A DNA stretch of 50,201 nucleotides from Lachnospiraceae bacterium (lineage in GTDB: Bacteria > Bacillota > Clostridia > Lachnospirales > Lachnospiraceae), in NCBI GenBank assembly GCA_011959105.1, contig BLLU01000090.1, positions 1-50,201 of the forward strand, in the 5' to 3' direction. Shown piece after piece: positions 33,721 through 42,164 of this stretch (position 1 is the stretch's first letter; each line of letters opens with the position of its first letter). The notes under the pieces were generated by a model that saw only the letters and a list, made by a program, of their open reading frames with translations, searched no databases and was not told the origin of the DNA. A program made the translations under genes and the position numbers.

Positions 33721-34870
33721 AGTCCATCTCCCTGGTCTCCCGGTTCCATCCCCGGCTGGCAAATACCTGCTTTACCCTGTATTTCTCCATAAAAACCACC
33801 GTTGTAAAGCATTCCATCATTTTCATCAATTCCTCTCTGGTATAGCGGCTGCCATACATGGCGTAATCCACCAGCTTGTCCACAGCCCTGTCCGCGGAAG
33901 GCGCATGCAGGGTGGCCGCGCAGAACTGACCGGTATAGGCCGCATTCAGCAGATACAGTGCTTCCTCCCCCTTCACTTCACCCACAATGAAAAAATCCAC
34001 ATCCATGGTCAGTCCCGCTATGCTGATGTTCTTCAGGTCATAACTGACCTGGCTCTCCCCGCTGCCCGGCAGGGAATGCAGGAACATCATGTCCGGATGA
34101 CGCTTGGTGGTCAGTTCGTCCGCCTGCTGGGTCACCAGGATGGCCACATCATCGGGCAGTGTCTCCTTCAGCGCGTTCAGCAGAGTGGTCTTGCCGGAAG
34201 AGTTGCCGCCGCAGATCAAAGTGGAACCGGCCCGGAAACGGCAGATCAGCAGTTCCGCCAGTTCCCGGTCCAACATCCCCCGGCGTATCAGTTCCTCCAT
34301 CTCCGGAAAGTCCCTGGGCACCTTGCGGATACACAAATAGGGTTCACTGTAAGTGTTGACCAGGGGCATGGAAACCGTAAAGCGCAGAATAAAATCGGGA
34401 TGGCTGTCCGAGTCGGTAAAACGCTGAATGGCATTGAGATTAGAGATATTGACCTGGTTTTTGGTGGCCACATAGTCCACGAACTGCCGGTATTCCTTCT
34501 CCGACAGGAAGCGAATCCCGGCATCCATGCGCCGGCCCTGCCTTTTGACCCGGATATTGTGGTGGCTGATAATCCGGATGTCGGAGACTTCTCTGTCGTC
34601 GATCAGAGGGGATATCCGGGAATAGCCGAAAAGATACTGTTCAAACAGGTCCGTCAGATCCCCGGCCTGCTCCGGGCTCACTCCATAGGTAAGCCGGGCG
34701 TACTGTGCCGCCTCCTCCAGAAAGTTCTCTCTGCTGATCAGCCCCTTTTTCATCTGAATCAGGGAGGGCTGCTTCCTGGCGGAATAATCGTCCACCAGCC
34801 TGCCCAGCAGTTCCGTCAGGTCCGCCTCCGGAACGCCTGCCGAATCCGCTAATTCATTTTGTTCTGTCAT
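33704..34870 (-). CDS. tadA: Tad pilus secretion ATPase TadA/CpaF
   Basis: 388 residues. An N-terminal domain (1-160) is followed by a VirB11/CpaF ATPase: Walker A GGNSSGKTT at 221-229, an Asp-box-like segment and Walker B VDFFIVGEVKGEEA, then the histidine box CAATLHAPS. It powers pilus assembly. It is somewhat shorter than many CpaF proteins, which carry a longer N-terminal domain. The ATG at 34870 lacks a good ribosome site of its own and overlaps the stop of a 12-codon frame that has one, so translation is probably coupled. Confidence 0.93.
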   Translation of the reverse strand: MTEQNELADSAGVPEADLTELLGRLVDDYSARKQPSLIQMKKGLISRENFLEEAAQYARLTYGVSPEQAGDLTDLFEQYLFGYSRISPLIDDREVSDIRIISHHNIRVKRQGRRMDAGIRFLSEKEYRQFVDYVATKNQVNISNLNAIQRFTDSDSHPDFILRFTVSMPLVNTYSEPYLCIRKVPRDFPEMEELIRRGMLDRELAELLICRFRAGSTLICGGNSSGKTTLLNALKETLPDDVAILVTQQADELTTKRHPDMMFLHSLPGSGESQVSYDLKNISIAGLTMDVDFFIVGEVKGEEALYLLNAAYTGQFCAATLHAPSADRAVDKLVDYAMYGSRYTREELMKMMECFTTVVFMEKYRVKQVFASRGWNRETREMDYERLY

Positions 34871-34905
34871 GTAAAAAAATCCGTCACCTTACCTTTCTCT
34901 TTCAT
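34867..34905 (-). CDS. Short leader reading frame overlapping tadA
   Basis: ATG at 34905 follows AAAAGGA and codes MKEKGKVTDFFT, ending in TGA that overlaps the tadA ATG (ATGA). It contains seven T in a row (34879-34873). With one more T the frame would fuse in phase with tadA. It may be a coupling leader or a slippage-sensitive N-terminal extension. Confidence 0.4.
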   Translation of the reverse strand: MKEKGKVTDFFT

Positions 34906-34938
34906 GTGATGTCCTTTTCTTCTGCCTGTGCAAAAAGA

Positions 34939-34957
34939 AAGCGCCTGCGCTTTCACA
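34939..34957 (-). terminator. Terminator-like hairpin in the tad leader (attenuator candidate)
   Basis: On the minus strand GAAAGCGC-AG-GCGCTTTC followed by TTTTTGC: an intrinsic terminator shape, about 70 bases before tadA and inside its predicted transcript. There is no minus-strand gene upstream for it to terminate, so I infer attenuation of the tad operon. Confidence 0.6.
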
Positions 34958-35101
34958 CATTCGTCAATGCATGAAAACACTCCTGGTTATTGCAATTTGT
35001 TTCTTTCGGTCTGGGTAATATCCGATATTGGAGATTCTCCTGAAAATTGATTGCCCGGGGAAGAAAAGACCTTCCGCCCCGTCCTATATAGGGTATTTCA
35101 T

Positions 35102-35130
35102 AAGATACTCTTTTTTCTAAATTTTGTCAA
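35102..35130 (-). promoter_or_regulatory. Promoter of the tad operon
   Basis: Minus strand TTGACA (35130-35125), 17-base spacer, TATCTT (35107-35102). The predicted start near 35095 falls in the motif AAATACCCTATATAG, which also occurs at 38.8 kb. Confidence 0.55.
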
Positions 35131-35175
35131 TAGGAATCACAAATTTTTTTTTATAATTTTATGAAAATGTGAGAC

Positions 35176-35204
35176 TTGAAAAACGATATTTAACATGTTA
35201 AAAT
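35176..35204 (+). promoter_or_regulatory. Promoter of the chemoreceptor gene
   Basis: TTGAAA (35176-35181), 17-base spacer ending in an extended -10 TGT, TAAAAT (35199-35204). The palindromic arms ACATG and CATGT flank the -10 box. Confidence 0.7.
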
Positions 35205-35290
35205 CATGTGAGCAAATATAATACAGCCATGTCCCATAAGTACAAAGGGACAATTATAGCTTTAAAAAATATATCCCGGAGGAGAAACCT

Positions 35291-37318
35291 ATGAAATTTT
35301 TGGCAAACCGTAAACTTGCGTCACGTATTGGCATTATAACCACAGTCATCACTTTCGCGGGGATGCTGCTGCTCTGGGTCATTGTATCCGGCCGCATCGC
35401 TTCCATGGTTGAAAGCAATATTACCAATCAGATGGTGGACGCCGTGGAGTCCAGAGCGTCTATCATCAATGACTATGTGGCTTCCGCCGAGGAGTATATA
35501 ACGGCCTTCGCGCTGGGCAGCGAAGTCAGGGATCTGCTTGCCGACCCGGAAGATCCCGCGCTGCTGAAAAGGGGACAGCAGTATACGGAAGACTTTGCCG
35601 CTGCCAAAGGCGGATTTGAGGGCTTATACATAGGCACAACTTCTACCCATGTTCTGACACATACCTCCCATGACGCCATCGGCATCACCACCCGCACCGG
35701 CGATTCGCTCCAGGTTTTCCGTGATACCATACTGGCCCAGCCGCAGCTCACCAATCTGGGAATCATGAAATCCCCCGGTACCGGCAGCATGATTCTCTCC
35801 ATGTACTATCCCATATTTGACGGCCAGACATGCATCGGTTATGTGGGGGCCGGCGTATATGCCAGCCGGTTGATGGATGTGCTGCTGGATCTGGACATTG
35901 AGGGCCTGCCCCACTGCGAATATGTGTTTCTGAATGTGGAAACCGGCACATATCTGTACCATGAGGACGAGGCCATGCTGAACACCGAGACCACGGACAG
36001 CGGCTATCTGGAAATCCTCCGGCGCATCAAAGCGGACGGCGATACCCAGGCCGGCGCCTATTCCTATCAGGATGAAAACGGCGTGGAACAGCTGGTGGTC
36101 TACAAGTATCTGGAAGAGAGAAATTGGGTATTCATGGTCCGCGACAATGCGGCGGAAGTCTATGGGGAAGTGGGAGACGCCCGTCTTACTGTAGGACTCC
36201 TCTGTGCCGCCGTGACCGTGCTGATCGTGCTTATGACTCTGCTGATCCTGCACCGGGAAGGCAGGGAACTTATGATTGTGGAACGGGCCATCGGACGGCT
36301 GGGGAATCTGGAATTATCCGCTGACCGGGATCTGGAGCGGTTTTACGGCAGAAAAGATGAAATCGGCATGATCGCCCAGACCATCCATCATGTGTGCGAC
36401 TGCCTCCGAAAGACAATTGAGGACATCGGACGAATTCTGGGTGAGATGGCGGACGGCAATGTGGCCGTGGACGTTACAAAGAACCAGGCATATTATATGG
36501 GGGATTTTAAAGTACTGGCAGAAAGTCTGAAGAGCATCCGCACCAATCTCACCAATGTGATGCGGGACATCGCCCTGATCGCCAGCCAGGTAAACAGCAG
36601 CGCCAACCAGGTATCCGCAGGAGCCCAGGCCCTGTCCCAGGGGACGGCGCAGCAAAAATTGTCCGTCAACGGACTTGTATCCAATATAACGGATATCACG
36701 GCACAGATCCAGAGCAGTACGGTCCGCTGCAGTAACGCCAGCGATCTGGTTGCCAGGGCCACGGATTATGCTGCCGAAGCGGATACCAAGATGGAGCAGC
36801 TGACCATCGCCACCCGGAATATGGACCAATCCTCAACCCAGATCGGAAGCATCATCAATACCATCGAAGATATTGCGTTCCAGACAAATATTCTCGCCCT
36901 GAACGCTTCCGTGGAAGCCGCCCGGGCCGGAGCCGCCGGAAAGGGCTTCTCGGTGGTGTCGGAAGAAGTCAGGAATCTGGCGGCCAAATCCTCCGAAGCC
37001 GCAAATAATACCAGCGTCCTGATCAACCGTTCCATACAGGACGCCAAAACAGGCACGGAATCCACAAAACATGCCATCTCTACGATGCAGTCCATCAATG
37101 AATGCATCCAGTCCATCAAGACGCTGATGGATGAAATCGCGCTTACCAGCGTGCAACAGTCAGAGAAGATCGTCTCTGTGGAGGGACAAATCAAAGAAGT
37201 TTCCAGGGTGGTACAGGCAAACTCCGACGCCGCCGAGAGGAGCGCCCAGGTCTCCAACGAGTTATCCACCCAGGCGAGAACGCTGAATCAGCTGATCAGT
37301 CAGTTCCGTATCCAGTAG
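35291..37318 (+). CDS. Methyl-accepting chemotaxis protein with dCache-like sensor
   Basis: 675 residues. Membrane helix 1 at about 13-33, an extracytoplasmic double-Cache-like sensor at 40-295 ([36 protein letters not shown]), helix 2 at 300-320, a HAMP-like region and a long signalling coiled coil whose hairpin tip contains [20 protein letters not shown] near residue 533. It would sense a small molecule and control CheA. There are no flagellar or che genes in the window; next to a Tad locus and a c-di-GMP phosphodiesterase it may serve surface sensing as well as motility. AGGAG precedes the ATG. Confidence 0.93.
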   Translation: MKFLANRKLASRIGIITTVITFAGMLLLWVIVSGRIASMVESNITNQMVDAVESRASIINDYVASAEEYITAFALGSEVRDLLADPEDPALLKRGQQYTEDFAAAKGGFEGLYIGTTSTHVLTHTSHDAIGITTRTGDSLQVFRDTILAQPQLTNLGIMKSPGTGSMILSMYYPIFDGQTCIGYVGAGVYASRLMDVLLDLDIEGLPHCEYVFLNVETGTYLYHEDEAMLNTETTDSGYLEILRRIKADGDTQAGAYSYQDENGVEQLVVYKYLEERNWVFMVRDNAAEVYGEVGDARLTVGLLCAAVTVLIVLMTLLILHREGRELMIVERAIGRLGNLELSADRDLERFYGRKDEIGMIAQTIHHVCDCLRKTIEDIGRILGEMADGNVAVDVTKNQAYYMGDFKVLAESLKSIRTNLTNVMRDIALIASQVNSSANQVSAGAQALSQGTAQQKLSVNGLVSNITDITAQIQSSTVRCSNASDLVARATDYAAEADTKMEQLTIATRNMDQSSTQIGSIINTIEDIAFQTNILALNASVEAARAGAAGKGFSVVSEEVRNLAAKSSEAANNTSVLINRSIQDAKTGTESTKHAISTMQSINECIQSIKTLMDEIALTSVQQSEKIVSVEGQIKEVSRVVQANSDAAERSAQVSNELSTQARTLNQLISQFRIQ

Positions 37319-37336
37319 GCTCCTGGATTTCCCGGC

Positions 37337-38707
37337 TCACTGCAATGCCACAAAGTCCTGCCAGGGCATGGGCCTGTAGAACAGATATCCCTGAGCCTTC
37401 CTGCAGCCGCATTCCAGCAGAAATTCCTTCTGCTCCTCTGTTTCCACCCCCTCCGCAATGATACTGGTCTCCAATTCCTGGAGCATGCGGATGGTGTGGC
37501 GGGTCACAATACGGCTCTTCCTGTTGACCTCCAGATCTCTGATAAAAGTCTGATCCACCTTGATCTCATCCATGGACTGATTTTTCAGCATATTCATACT
37601 GGAATACCCTGTACCGAAATCGTCCATGGAAGTCGTAAATCCCCTGCTCTGCAAAGTCTCCAGCTGTCGGTACATTCCCTGCTCATCCCACAGAAAGGCG
37701 CTTTCCGTCAGTTCCAGCGGCACATAGGCGGGGGCCACATGATATTCCTGGCTGAGCCTGCACAGGGTATCGCAGAATCCCTTATCAAAAGCATGCACCC
37801 GGGACACATTCACCGAGACAGGCACCGGCTCCCGTCCCTCCTCCAGCAGCTTGCTCTGCATCTGAAACACCTGCTCCCACATATAGATATCCAGATCGAT
37901 CACCAGACCGTTCTTCTCCAGCACCGGCAGGAACTCGTCCGGAGGAATCACGCCGTGGTCCGGATCCACCCATCTGACCAGGGCCTCTCCGCCGATGATC
38001 TGGCCTGTGGCCATATCCACTTTGGGCTGTATGTACAGGGCGAACTCCCCGTTTTTCAAGGCCGCCACTATGTTGTTCTCTATCTGCTTCTCCAGCATCT
38101 GCTGTCTGCGCATCTTCTCGTCAAAGAAAGCATAACTGGCATAAAATTTTCCCTTGATGGTATTCAGCGCCGTGGTGGCGCAGTCCTTGAGATAGCTGAC
38201 GGCAGGAGAATCGCCCTGGGCCGTGGCAATGCCGAAAGCAGGCAGCACTTTACAGTCAATGGGGAACTCGTCCACTGCCTTCTTGACCTGCATCACCATA
38301 TCCACCAGTTCCTGCTCCTCCCGGTAGGTGGTCAGCAGCACAAACACATCCGCCCTGGCATGGGAGGCAATGGTCAATGGCCGCTCCTCCAGCTTCCGAA
38401 AAGCCTCCGCGATGGCCGCCAGCAGCCGGTCTCCCACAGTCCTGCCGCAGAACTCGTTCACCGCCTTGAACTGGGCGATATCCATGGCGATCACCGCATA
38501 CTGTTCCCCGGGATGCTCCCGTATGATTTCTCCGCCCATGTAGAAAAAAGAGCGTAGATTCTGAAGCCGGGTCAGTGGATTCCTGTTTTGTTCCACATTG
38601 TCCTCCGCCATCTTCCGCAGGGAATATAAATACAGTTCCTGTTTTCCCTCTTCCGTTTTCTGCTTGGAAACATCTATCACATCCATCTGTTGAGTTTTGT
38701 TTTCCAT
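37337..38707 (-). CDS. c-di-GMP phosphodiesterase with degenerate GGDEF domain
   Basis: 456 residues, soluble. The GGDEF-like domain (40-200) has lost its signature, which reads ARADVF at 117-122, so it is not a cyclase. The EAL domain (205-456) is intact: EAL at 241-243, N300, E335 in LTES, DDFGTGYSS at 362-370, K383 and E419 in AEGVE. It should hydrolyse c-di-GMP to pGpG. Convergent with the chemoreceptor, 18 bases apart. Together with the GGDEF-LamG protein at 12.1 kb it gives the window one likely cyclase and one likely phosphodiesterase. Confidence 0.93.
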   Translation of the reverse strand: MENKTQQMDVIDVSKQKTEEGKQELYLYSLRKMAEDNVEQNRNPLTRLQNLRSFFYMGGEIIREHPGEQYAVIAMDIAQFKAVNEFCGRTVGDRLLAAIAEAFRKLEERPLTIASHARADVFVLLTTYREEQELVDMVMQVKKAVDEFPIDCKVLPAFGIATAQGDSPAVSYLKDCATTALNTIKGKFYASYAFFDEKMRRQQMLEKQIENNIVAALKNGEFALYIQPKVDMATGQIIGGEALVRWVDPDHGVIPPDEFLPVLEKNGLVIDLDIYMWEQVFQMQSKLLEEGREPVPVSVNVSRVHAFDKGFCDTLCRLSQEYHVAPAYVPLELTESAFLWDEQGMYRQLETLQSRGFTTSMDDFGTGYSSMNMLKNQSMDEIKVDQTFIRDLEVNRKSRIVTRHTIRMLQELETSIIAEGVETEEQKEFLLECGCRKAQGYLFYRPMPWQDFVALQ

Positions 38708-38802
38708 AACGACCTTCTCATAAATACCGCCGAAGCAGTAACTCCCGGGGTATTATCTGTTTTAAAATGCGGATTATCTGCCATACATTGTTTCTAATTC
38801 AC

Positions 38803-38849
38803 ATTATAACTTAAATTTTTCAGAAAATCCATGTCTATTTAGGGTATTT
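38803..38849 (-). promoter_or_regulatory. Promoter region of the phosphodiesterase with motif shared with tad
   Basis: TATAAT at 38808-38803 (minus) with a weak -35; just upstream is AAATACCCTAAATAG (38849-38835), which differs at one position from the motif at the tad transcription start (35098-35084). Confidence 0.45.
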
Positions 38850-38879
38850 TCTCATATTTTCAATATGTCCATTTTACGG

Positions 38880-38908
38880 TTGTAATTTCCTGCGGAACAA
38901 GGTATACT
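38880..38908 (+). promoter_or_regulatory. Promoter of the 38-residue membrane protein gene
   Basis: TTGTAA (38880-38885), 17-base spacer, TATACT (38903-38908). Transcription would begin about 48 bases before the ATG at 38963. Confidence 0.6.
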
Positions 38909-38962
38909 GATATTATATATCGTGCGAAATACATTTTTGACATAGATTGTGACAGGAGGGAT

Positions 38963-39079
38963 ATGGATATGTTTATTCTGTTGGCAGGCGGGTTATTGGT
39001 GATCATTGTAGCGGTTATCGTGGCCGTGGTATCTTCCGTAGCCTCCGCAGTGGCCGCCGAATCGGACACCACGGAGTAG
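38963..39079 (+). CDS. Small single-helix membrane protein (38 residues)
   Basis: ATG at 38963 after a strong AGGAGGG codes 38 residues: MDMFI, then a hydrophobic helix rich in Val, Ile and Ala (about residues 6-32), then an acidic tail AAESDTTE. It has its own promoter (38880-38908) and terminator (39141-39187), so it is an independent transcription unit. It is too short for standard gene calls. The acidic tail does not fit typical type I toxins, which are usually basic. The function is unknown; a regulatory peptide of a membrane complex is possible. Confidence 0.7.
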   Translation: MDMFILLAGGLLVIIVAVIVAVVSSVASAVAAESDTTE

Positions 39080-39140
39080 AAGCACGGAGGCCGGACGCCG
39101 TGAGACGCCCGGGATACGGATGCCGCACATCCCCACAAAA

Positions 39141-39187
39141 GGGCTGCCTTGCCGACTGACCCCATCAGTTGGCAGGCAGTCCTTTTT
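39141..39187. terminator. Bidirectional terminator after the small membrane protein and MATE genes
   Basis: Long imperfect hairpin: CTGCC/GGCAG at the base, TGCC/GGCA in the middle and ACTGA/TCAGT around a CCCCA loop. Five T follow on the plus strand; AAAA precedes for the minus strand. The MATE stop codon lies within the loop side. Confidence 0.8.
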
Positions 39188-40586
39188 CCTCCCCGTTTTT
39201 CCCCGTGGTAATCTTCTTGATCCACTTCCCGCCTCTGAGCCGGAACACGCACCACACCGTCTTGGCGATCTGGTCCGCCTTCAGGCAGGTATAGATCCAG
39301 AATGCCGGAAGCCCCAACTCAAACCCGGCCAAAAGCCCCAGAGGGATGGACAGCAGCCACAGGAAAATATTATCCGCCAGCATCAGCATCCTGGTGTCTC
39401 CGCCTCCTCGCAGCACCCCTTTGGTCATGATGCTGTTGGTGGACTGGAAAATCATGATAAAACCGATGGCGTCCATGAGTTGCCGGGCCACCTCCGTGGT
39501 CTCCCGGGACATGCTGTAGGCCCGGATCACGGGACCGCTGATGAGCCGGATCACCAGTGCGGCAAACAACCCCAGGCCCAGTCCCATCCCCAGGAAAGTA
39601 TAACCCTGGCTGAGAGCCTTATCCCGCTCTCCCTCCCCCAGGGTCTGCCCGGTGACAATGGCTCCCGCCTGGGCCACCCCCTGGGCCAGCACATTGCTCA
39701 TCTGCTGGGTCACGCTGGTGACGGCGTTGGCCGCCACAAAGGCCATGCTCAGATGTCCTACCACCATGGCCACCGTATTGTTCCCAATGGCCAGAATGCC
39801 GTCGCTGACCAGCACCGGAATGCTGATCCTTATATATTCTCCCACCAGATCTCCGGTTTTCATAAACAGATGCCGGAGGCGGAAGCCGATGCCCCGGTCA
39901 AAGAAAAACAGGTATCCGCAGATCACTCCCGCCTCGAACACTCTGGCAATCAGCGTCCCCAAAGCCGCCCCAGCGATCCCCATCCGGGGCATCCCCAGCC
40001 TGCCGAAGATCAGACCGTAATTGGCCACCAGATTCACAAAGAACGCCCCGATGGATACATACAGCGGCATTCTCACCTGCCCCACGCTGCGCAGCACAAT
40101 GGTACAGACCAGGGACAATCCCAAAAAGAAATAAGTGGCAATGGAATACTTGAAATAAATAACTCCCAGGGAGATAATGGATTCCTCCGGGGTATACATC
40201 CCCATGACGGCGGCCGGCATGACCGCCGTGACGACGGCAAACAGCAATGCCAGACCCAGCGTCAGGCGCACCATAATACACACGGTCTTTTTCAATGCCT
40301 CCGCCGCCTTCTGCGGCTCATTCTCCCGCATCCCCCAGTATCTGGACACCAGCACCGAAGCCCCCATGCCCAGCCCCATGCAGAAAATATGATAGATGGT
40401 GATAAATTGGTTGGCCAGGGAGGCCGCCGACAGGGCCTCCTCCGACAATCTGCCCACCATAATGGTATCCAGCATGTTGACGCCTATGGTAATCAGACTC
40501 TGCAGCGCGATGGGCAGCGCCAGCGCCAACACCCTGAGATAAAATTTCCTGTCTTCCGAAAAGAGTTTTTTTATAATTTTGATCAC
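39165..40586 (-). CDS. MATE-family efflux transporter
   Basis: 473 residues with about twelve membrane helices and MATE features (LALALPIALQSLITIGVNML near the N terminus, then DTIMVGRL). It starts with GTG at 40586 after AAGGATGGG. It differs clearly from the MATE protein at 23.8 kb. It is the last gene of the minus-strand hemicellulose cluster, 40 bases after the carboxylesterase, and could export a product of side-chain removal such as a phenolic acid; this is inference from position only. Confidence 0.92.
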   Translation of the reverse strand: MIKIIKKLFSEDRKFYLRVLALALPIALQSLITIGVNMLDTIMVGRLSEEALSAASLANQFITIYHIFCMGLGMGASVLVSRYWGMRENEPQKAAEALKKTVCIMVRLTLGLALLFAVVTAVMPAAVMGMYTPEESIISLGVIYFKYSIATYFFLGLSLVCTIVLRSVGQVRMPLYVSIGAFFVNLVANYGLIFGRLGMPRMGIAGAALGTLIARVFEAGVICGYLFFFDRGIGFRLRHLFMKTGDLVGEYIRISIPVLVSDGILAIGNNTVAMVVGHLSMAFVAANAVTSVTQQMSNVLAQGVAQAGAIVTGQTLGEGERDKALSQGYTFLGMGLGLGLFAALVIRLISGPVIRAYSMSRETTEVARQLMDAIGFIMIFQSTNSIMTKGVLRGGGDTRMLMLADNIFLWLLSIPLGLLAGFELGLPAFWIYTCLKADQIAKTVWCVFRLRGGKWIKKITTGKNGEEKGLPAN

Positions 40587-40625
40587 TTTCCCATCCTTTT
40601 TGCGTTATGCCGCCTTATCCCGCTC

Positions 40626-42152
40626 TCAGCCCTCTTCCAGCATCCTGCCGATGCCATGGGTCAGCAGCTGGATAAAATCGGATTCCTCATTGACCTTCGC
40701 CGCCGGTCCTTCCCCCGTGAAAACCATCTCCGCACGGTGTTCCGGGGTGTAAGCCTCCCAGAGGGGCATATCCCGGCCATCCGCGTCCGGTCCGTTGGGA
40801 TCCCCTGTGGCGATAAAGTTGGCCCAGTAATTGCACATCTGCCTGGCCAGATCATAATGCCTGCCCACAAAAGGCCGCCAGCATTTTGCCAAAGTCTCAA
40901 AAAAGAACCACAGATCAACGGAGTGAAAAGTACCCGGATTATCCCAGCCCGGAATATCCGACCGGAAACTGTACAGATAATTTTTCCTTGGACGGCTTCC
41001 TTGGGCATTGGCCAGAAACTCGCTTCTCACGGTACAGCCGATACCGCTCACCGGCGCAAACCCCGTCTGTGTCCTGATATGGGCCTCGGGACAGGTCAGA
41101 AAACGGTCCGCATCCTGTCCAAATATCCTCCGGGCCTCTCTCTCCAGTTCCTCTTCGTCTGCCGCAGGAATCTCATTGATGAATTCGTCCCCGGTATTTC
41201 CCGCCATCACGGAGACATCCACGCATTCTCCCGCAGCATACAGCACCAGAGGATCCCCCACGCAGAAACGTCCGTCCAGAACGGTGAACATGCCGGGATG
41301 GGATCGGGTGTAGGCATCGTAACGGTCCCGGATCAGGCCCGCATCCAGCGCCCTGGCCTCTTCCAGAGTCTTTACGCCCAAAAAGTCAAAAAACGCCTCC
41401 CCGTTTTTCTCCGCTTCCGATAACTTTTCAGGCTCCCCGATACCGCCTTTGCAGTAAGGACTGCGGATCATGGCGCTCATAATTACCGCCCTGTGGAACA
41501 GGCCCCGGTTGTCTTTGCACGCCATCTGGGACAGAACGCTGCCGCCGCCTGCGGACTGCCCCGCAATAGTGACGTTTTCAGGATCTCCCCCAAAGGCTCC
41601 GATATTGCGCGCCACCCAGCGAAGGCCCGCCTGCTGGTCCAGGCTGCCGAAATTGGACGGAGCCTCCGGCTGTTCCCGGGTGAGTTGGGGATGGGCCAGG
41701 AAGCCGAACACATTCACTCTGTAATTCACGGACACCACCACAATGCCCCTCCGGGCCAGCCGCTCCCCGTCAAATTCCATCTCCGCGGGATAGCCGCACT
41801 GCAGCCCGCCCCCGAAGAACCACACCAGCACCGGCCGCTTCTCCCCGGGATCCCCGGCTCCGGTCCACACATTCAGATACAGGCAGTCCTCACCCATGGA
41901 GATCTCCGGGTCCACATGCCATTCCCGGCAGTAGATATCCGTCCCCAGTCCCGGCACGTTCTGCATGGAAATGGGCGCGAACCTGTATGCCTCCAGTACG
42001 CCCTCCCAGTCCCGGACGGGCTGGGGAGCCCGCCATCTGTTTTCCCCTACGGGGGGCGCGGCAAAGGGAATTCCCTTGAAGGCCGTGATCCTGGGGTCCG
42101 CCGCCTCAATCCCCCTCACCAGTCCGTTTTCTGTCTTTGCTGTTCTGATCAT
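40626..42152 (-). CDS. Type B carboxylesterase
   Basis: 508 residues, full-length carboxylesterase family. The oxyanion motif is FFGGG (112-116), the EDCLYLNV signature is at 88-95 and the nucleophile is S200 in GQSAGG; the acid and histidine would be in the GNTGDEF and TFHSVDL regions. There is no signal peptide. In this cluster it most likely removes acyl groups from imported oligosaccharides. It begins 12 bases after the arabinofuranosidase stop with GGAGGG upstream. Confidence 0.92.
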   Translation of the reverse strand: MIRTAKTENGLVRGIEAADPRITAFKGIPFAAPPVGENRWRAPQPVRDWEGVLEAYRFAPISMQNVPGLGTDIYCREWHVDPEISMGEDCLYLNVWTGAGDPGEKRPVLVWFFGGGLQCGYPAEMEFDGERLARRGIVVVSVNYRVNVFGFLAHPQLTREQPEAPSNFGSLDQQAGLRWVARNIGAFGGDPENVTIAGQSAGGGSVLSQMACKDNRGLFHRAVIMSAMIRSPYCKGGIGEPEKLSEAEKNGEAFFDFLGVKTLEEARALDAGLIRDRYDAYTRSHPGMFTVLDGRFCVGDPLVLYAAGECVDVSVMAGNTGDEFINEIPAADEEELEREARRIFGQDADRFLTCPEAHIRTQTGFAPVSGIGCTVRSEFLANAQGSRPRKNYLYSFRSDIPGWDNPGTFHSVDLWFFFETLAKCWRPFVGRHYDLARQMCNYWANFIATGDPNGPDADGRDMPLWEAYTPEHRAEMVFTGEGPAAKVNEESDFIQLLTHGIGRMLEEG

Positions 42153-42164
42153 AATATCCCTCCG

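Larger units (their letters stand above)
34958..35290. other. Divergent control region between tadA and the chemoreceptor
   Basis: No gene. It contains the tad promoter (35102-35130, minus), a leader of about 225 nt with several small hairpins (for example GGAG-AAT-CTCC and ATATC-G-GATAT), a motif shared with the region at 38.8 kb (35084-35098), and the chemoreceptor promoter (35176-35204, plus) with the hairpin GTCCC/GGGAC (35231-35251). I do not see a c-di-GMP riboswitch core on either strand. Confidence 0.6.

Noticed and set aside
34871..35290. c-di-GMP riboswitch in the tad/chemoreceptor control region
   Set aside because: I looked for the conserved GEMM-I and GEMM-II core segments on both strands and did not find them; only generic hairpins are present.
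39120..41423. 767-codon open frame on the plus strand
   Set aside because: It lies antisense to the MATE and carboxylesterase genes, has a histidine-, proline- and glutamine-rich composition typical of reverse-frame reading of GC-rich genes, and has no ribosome site.
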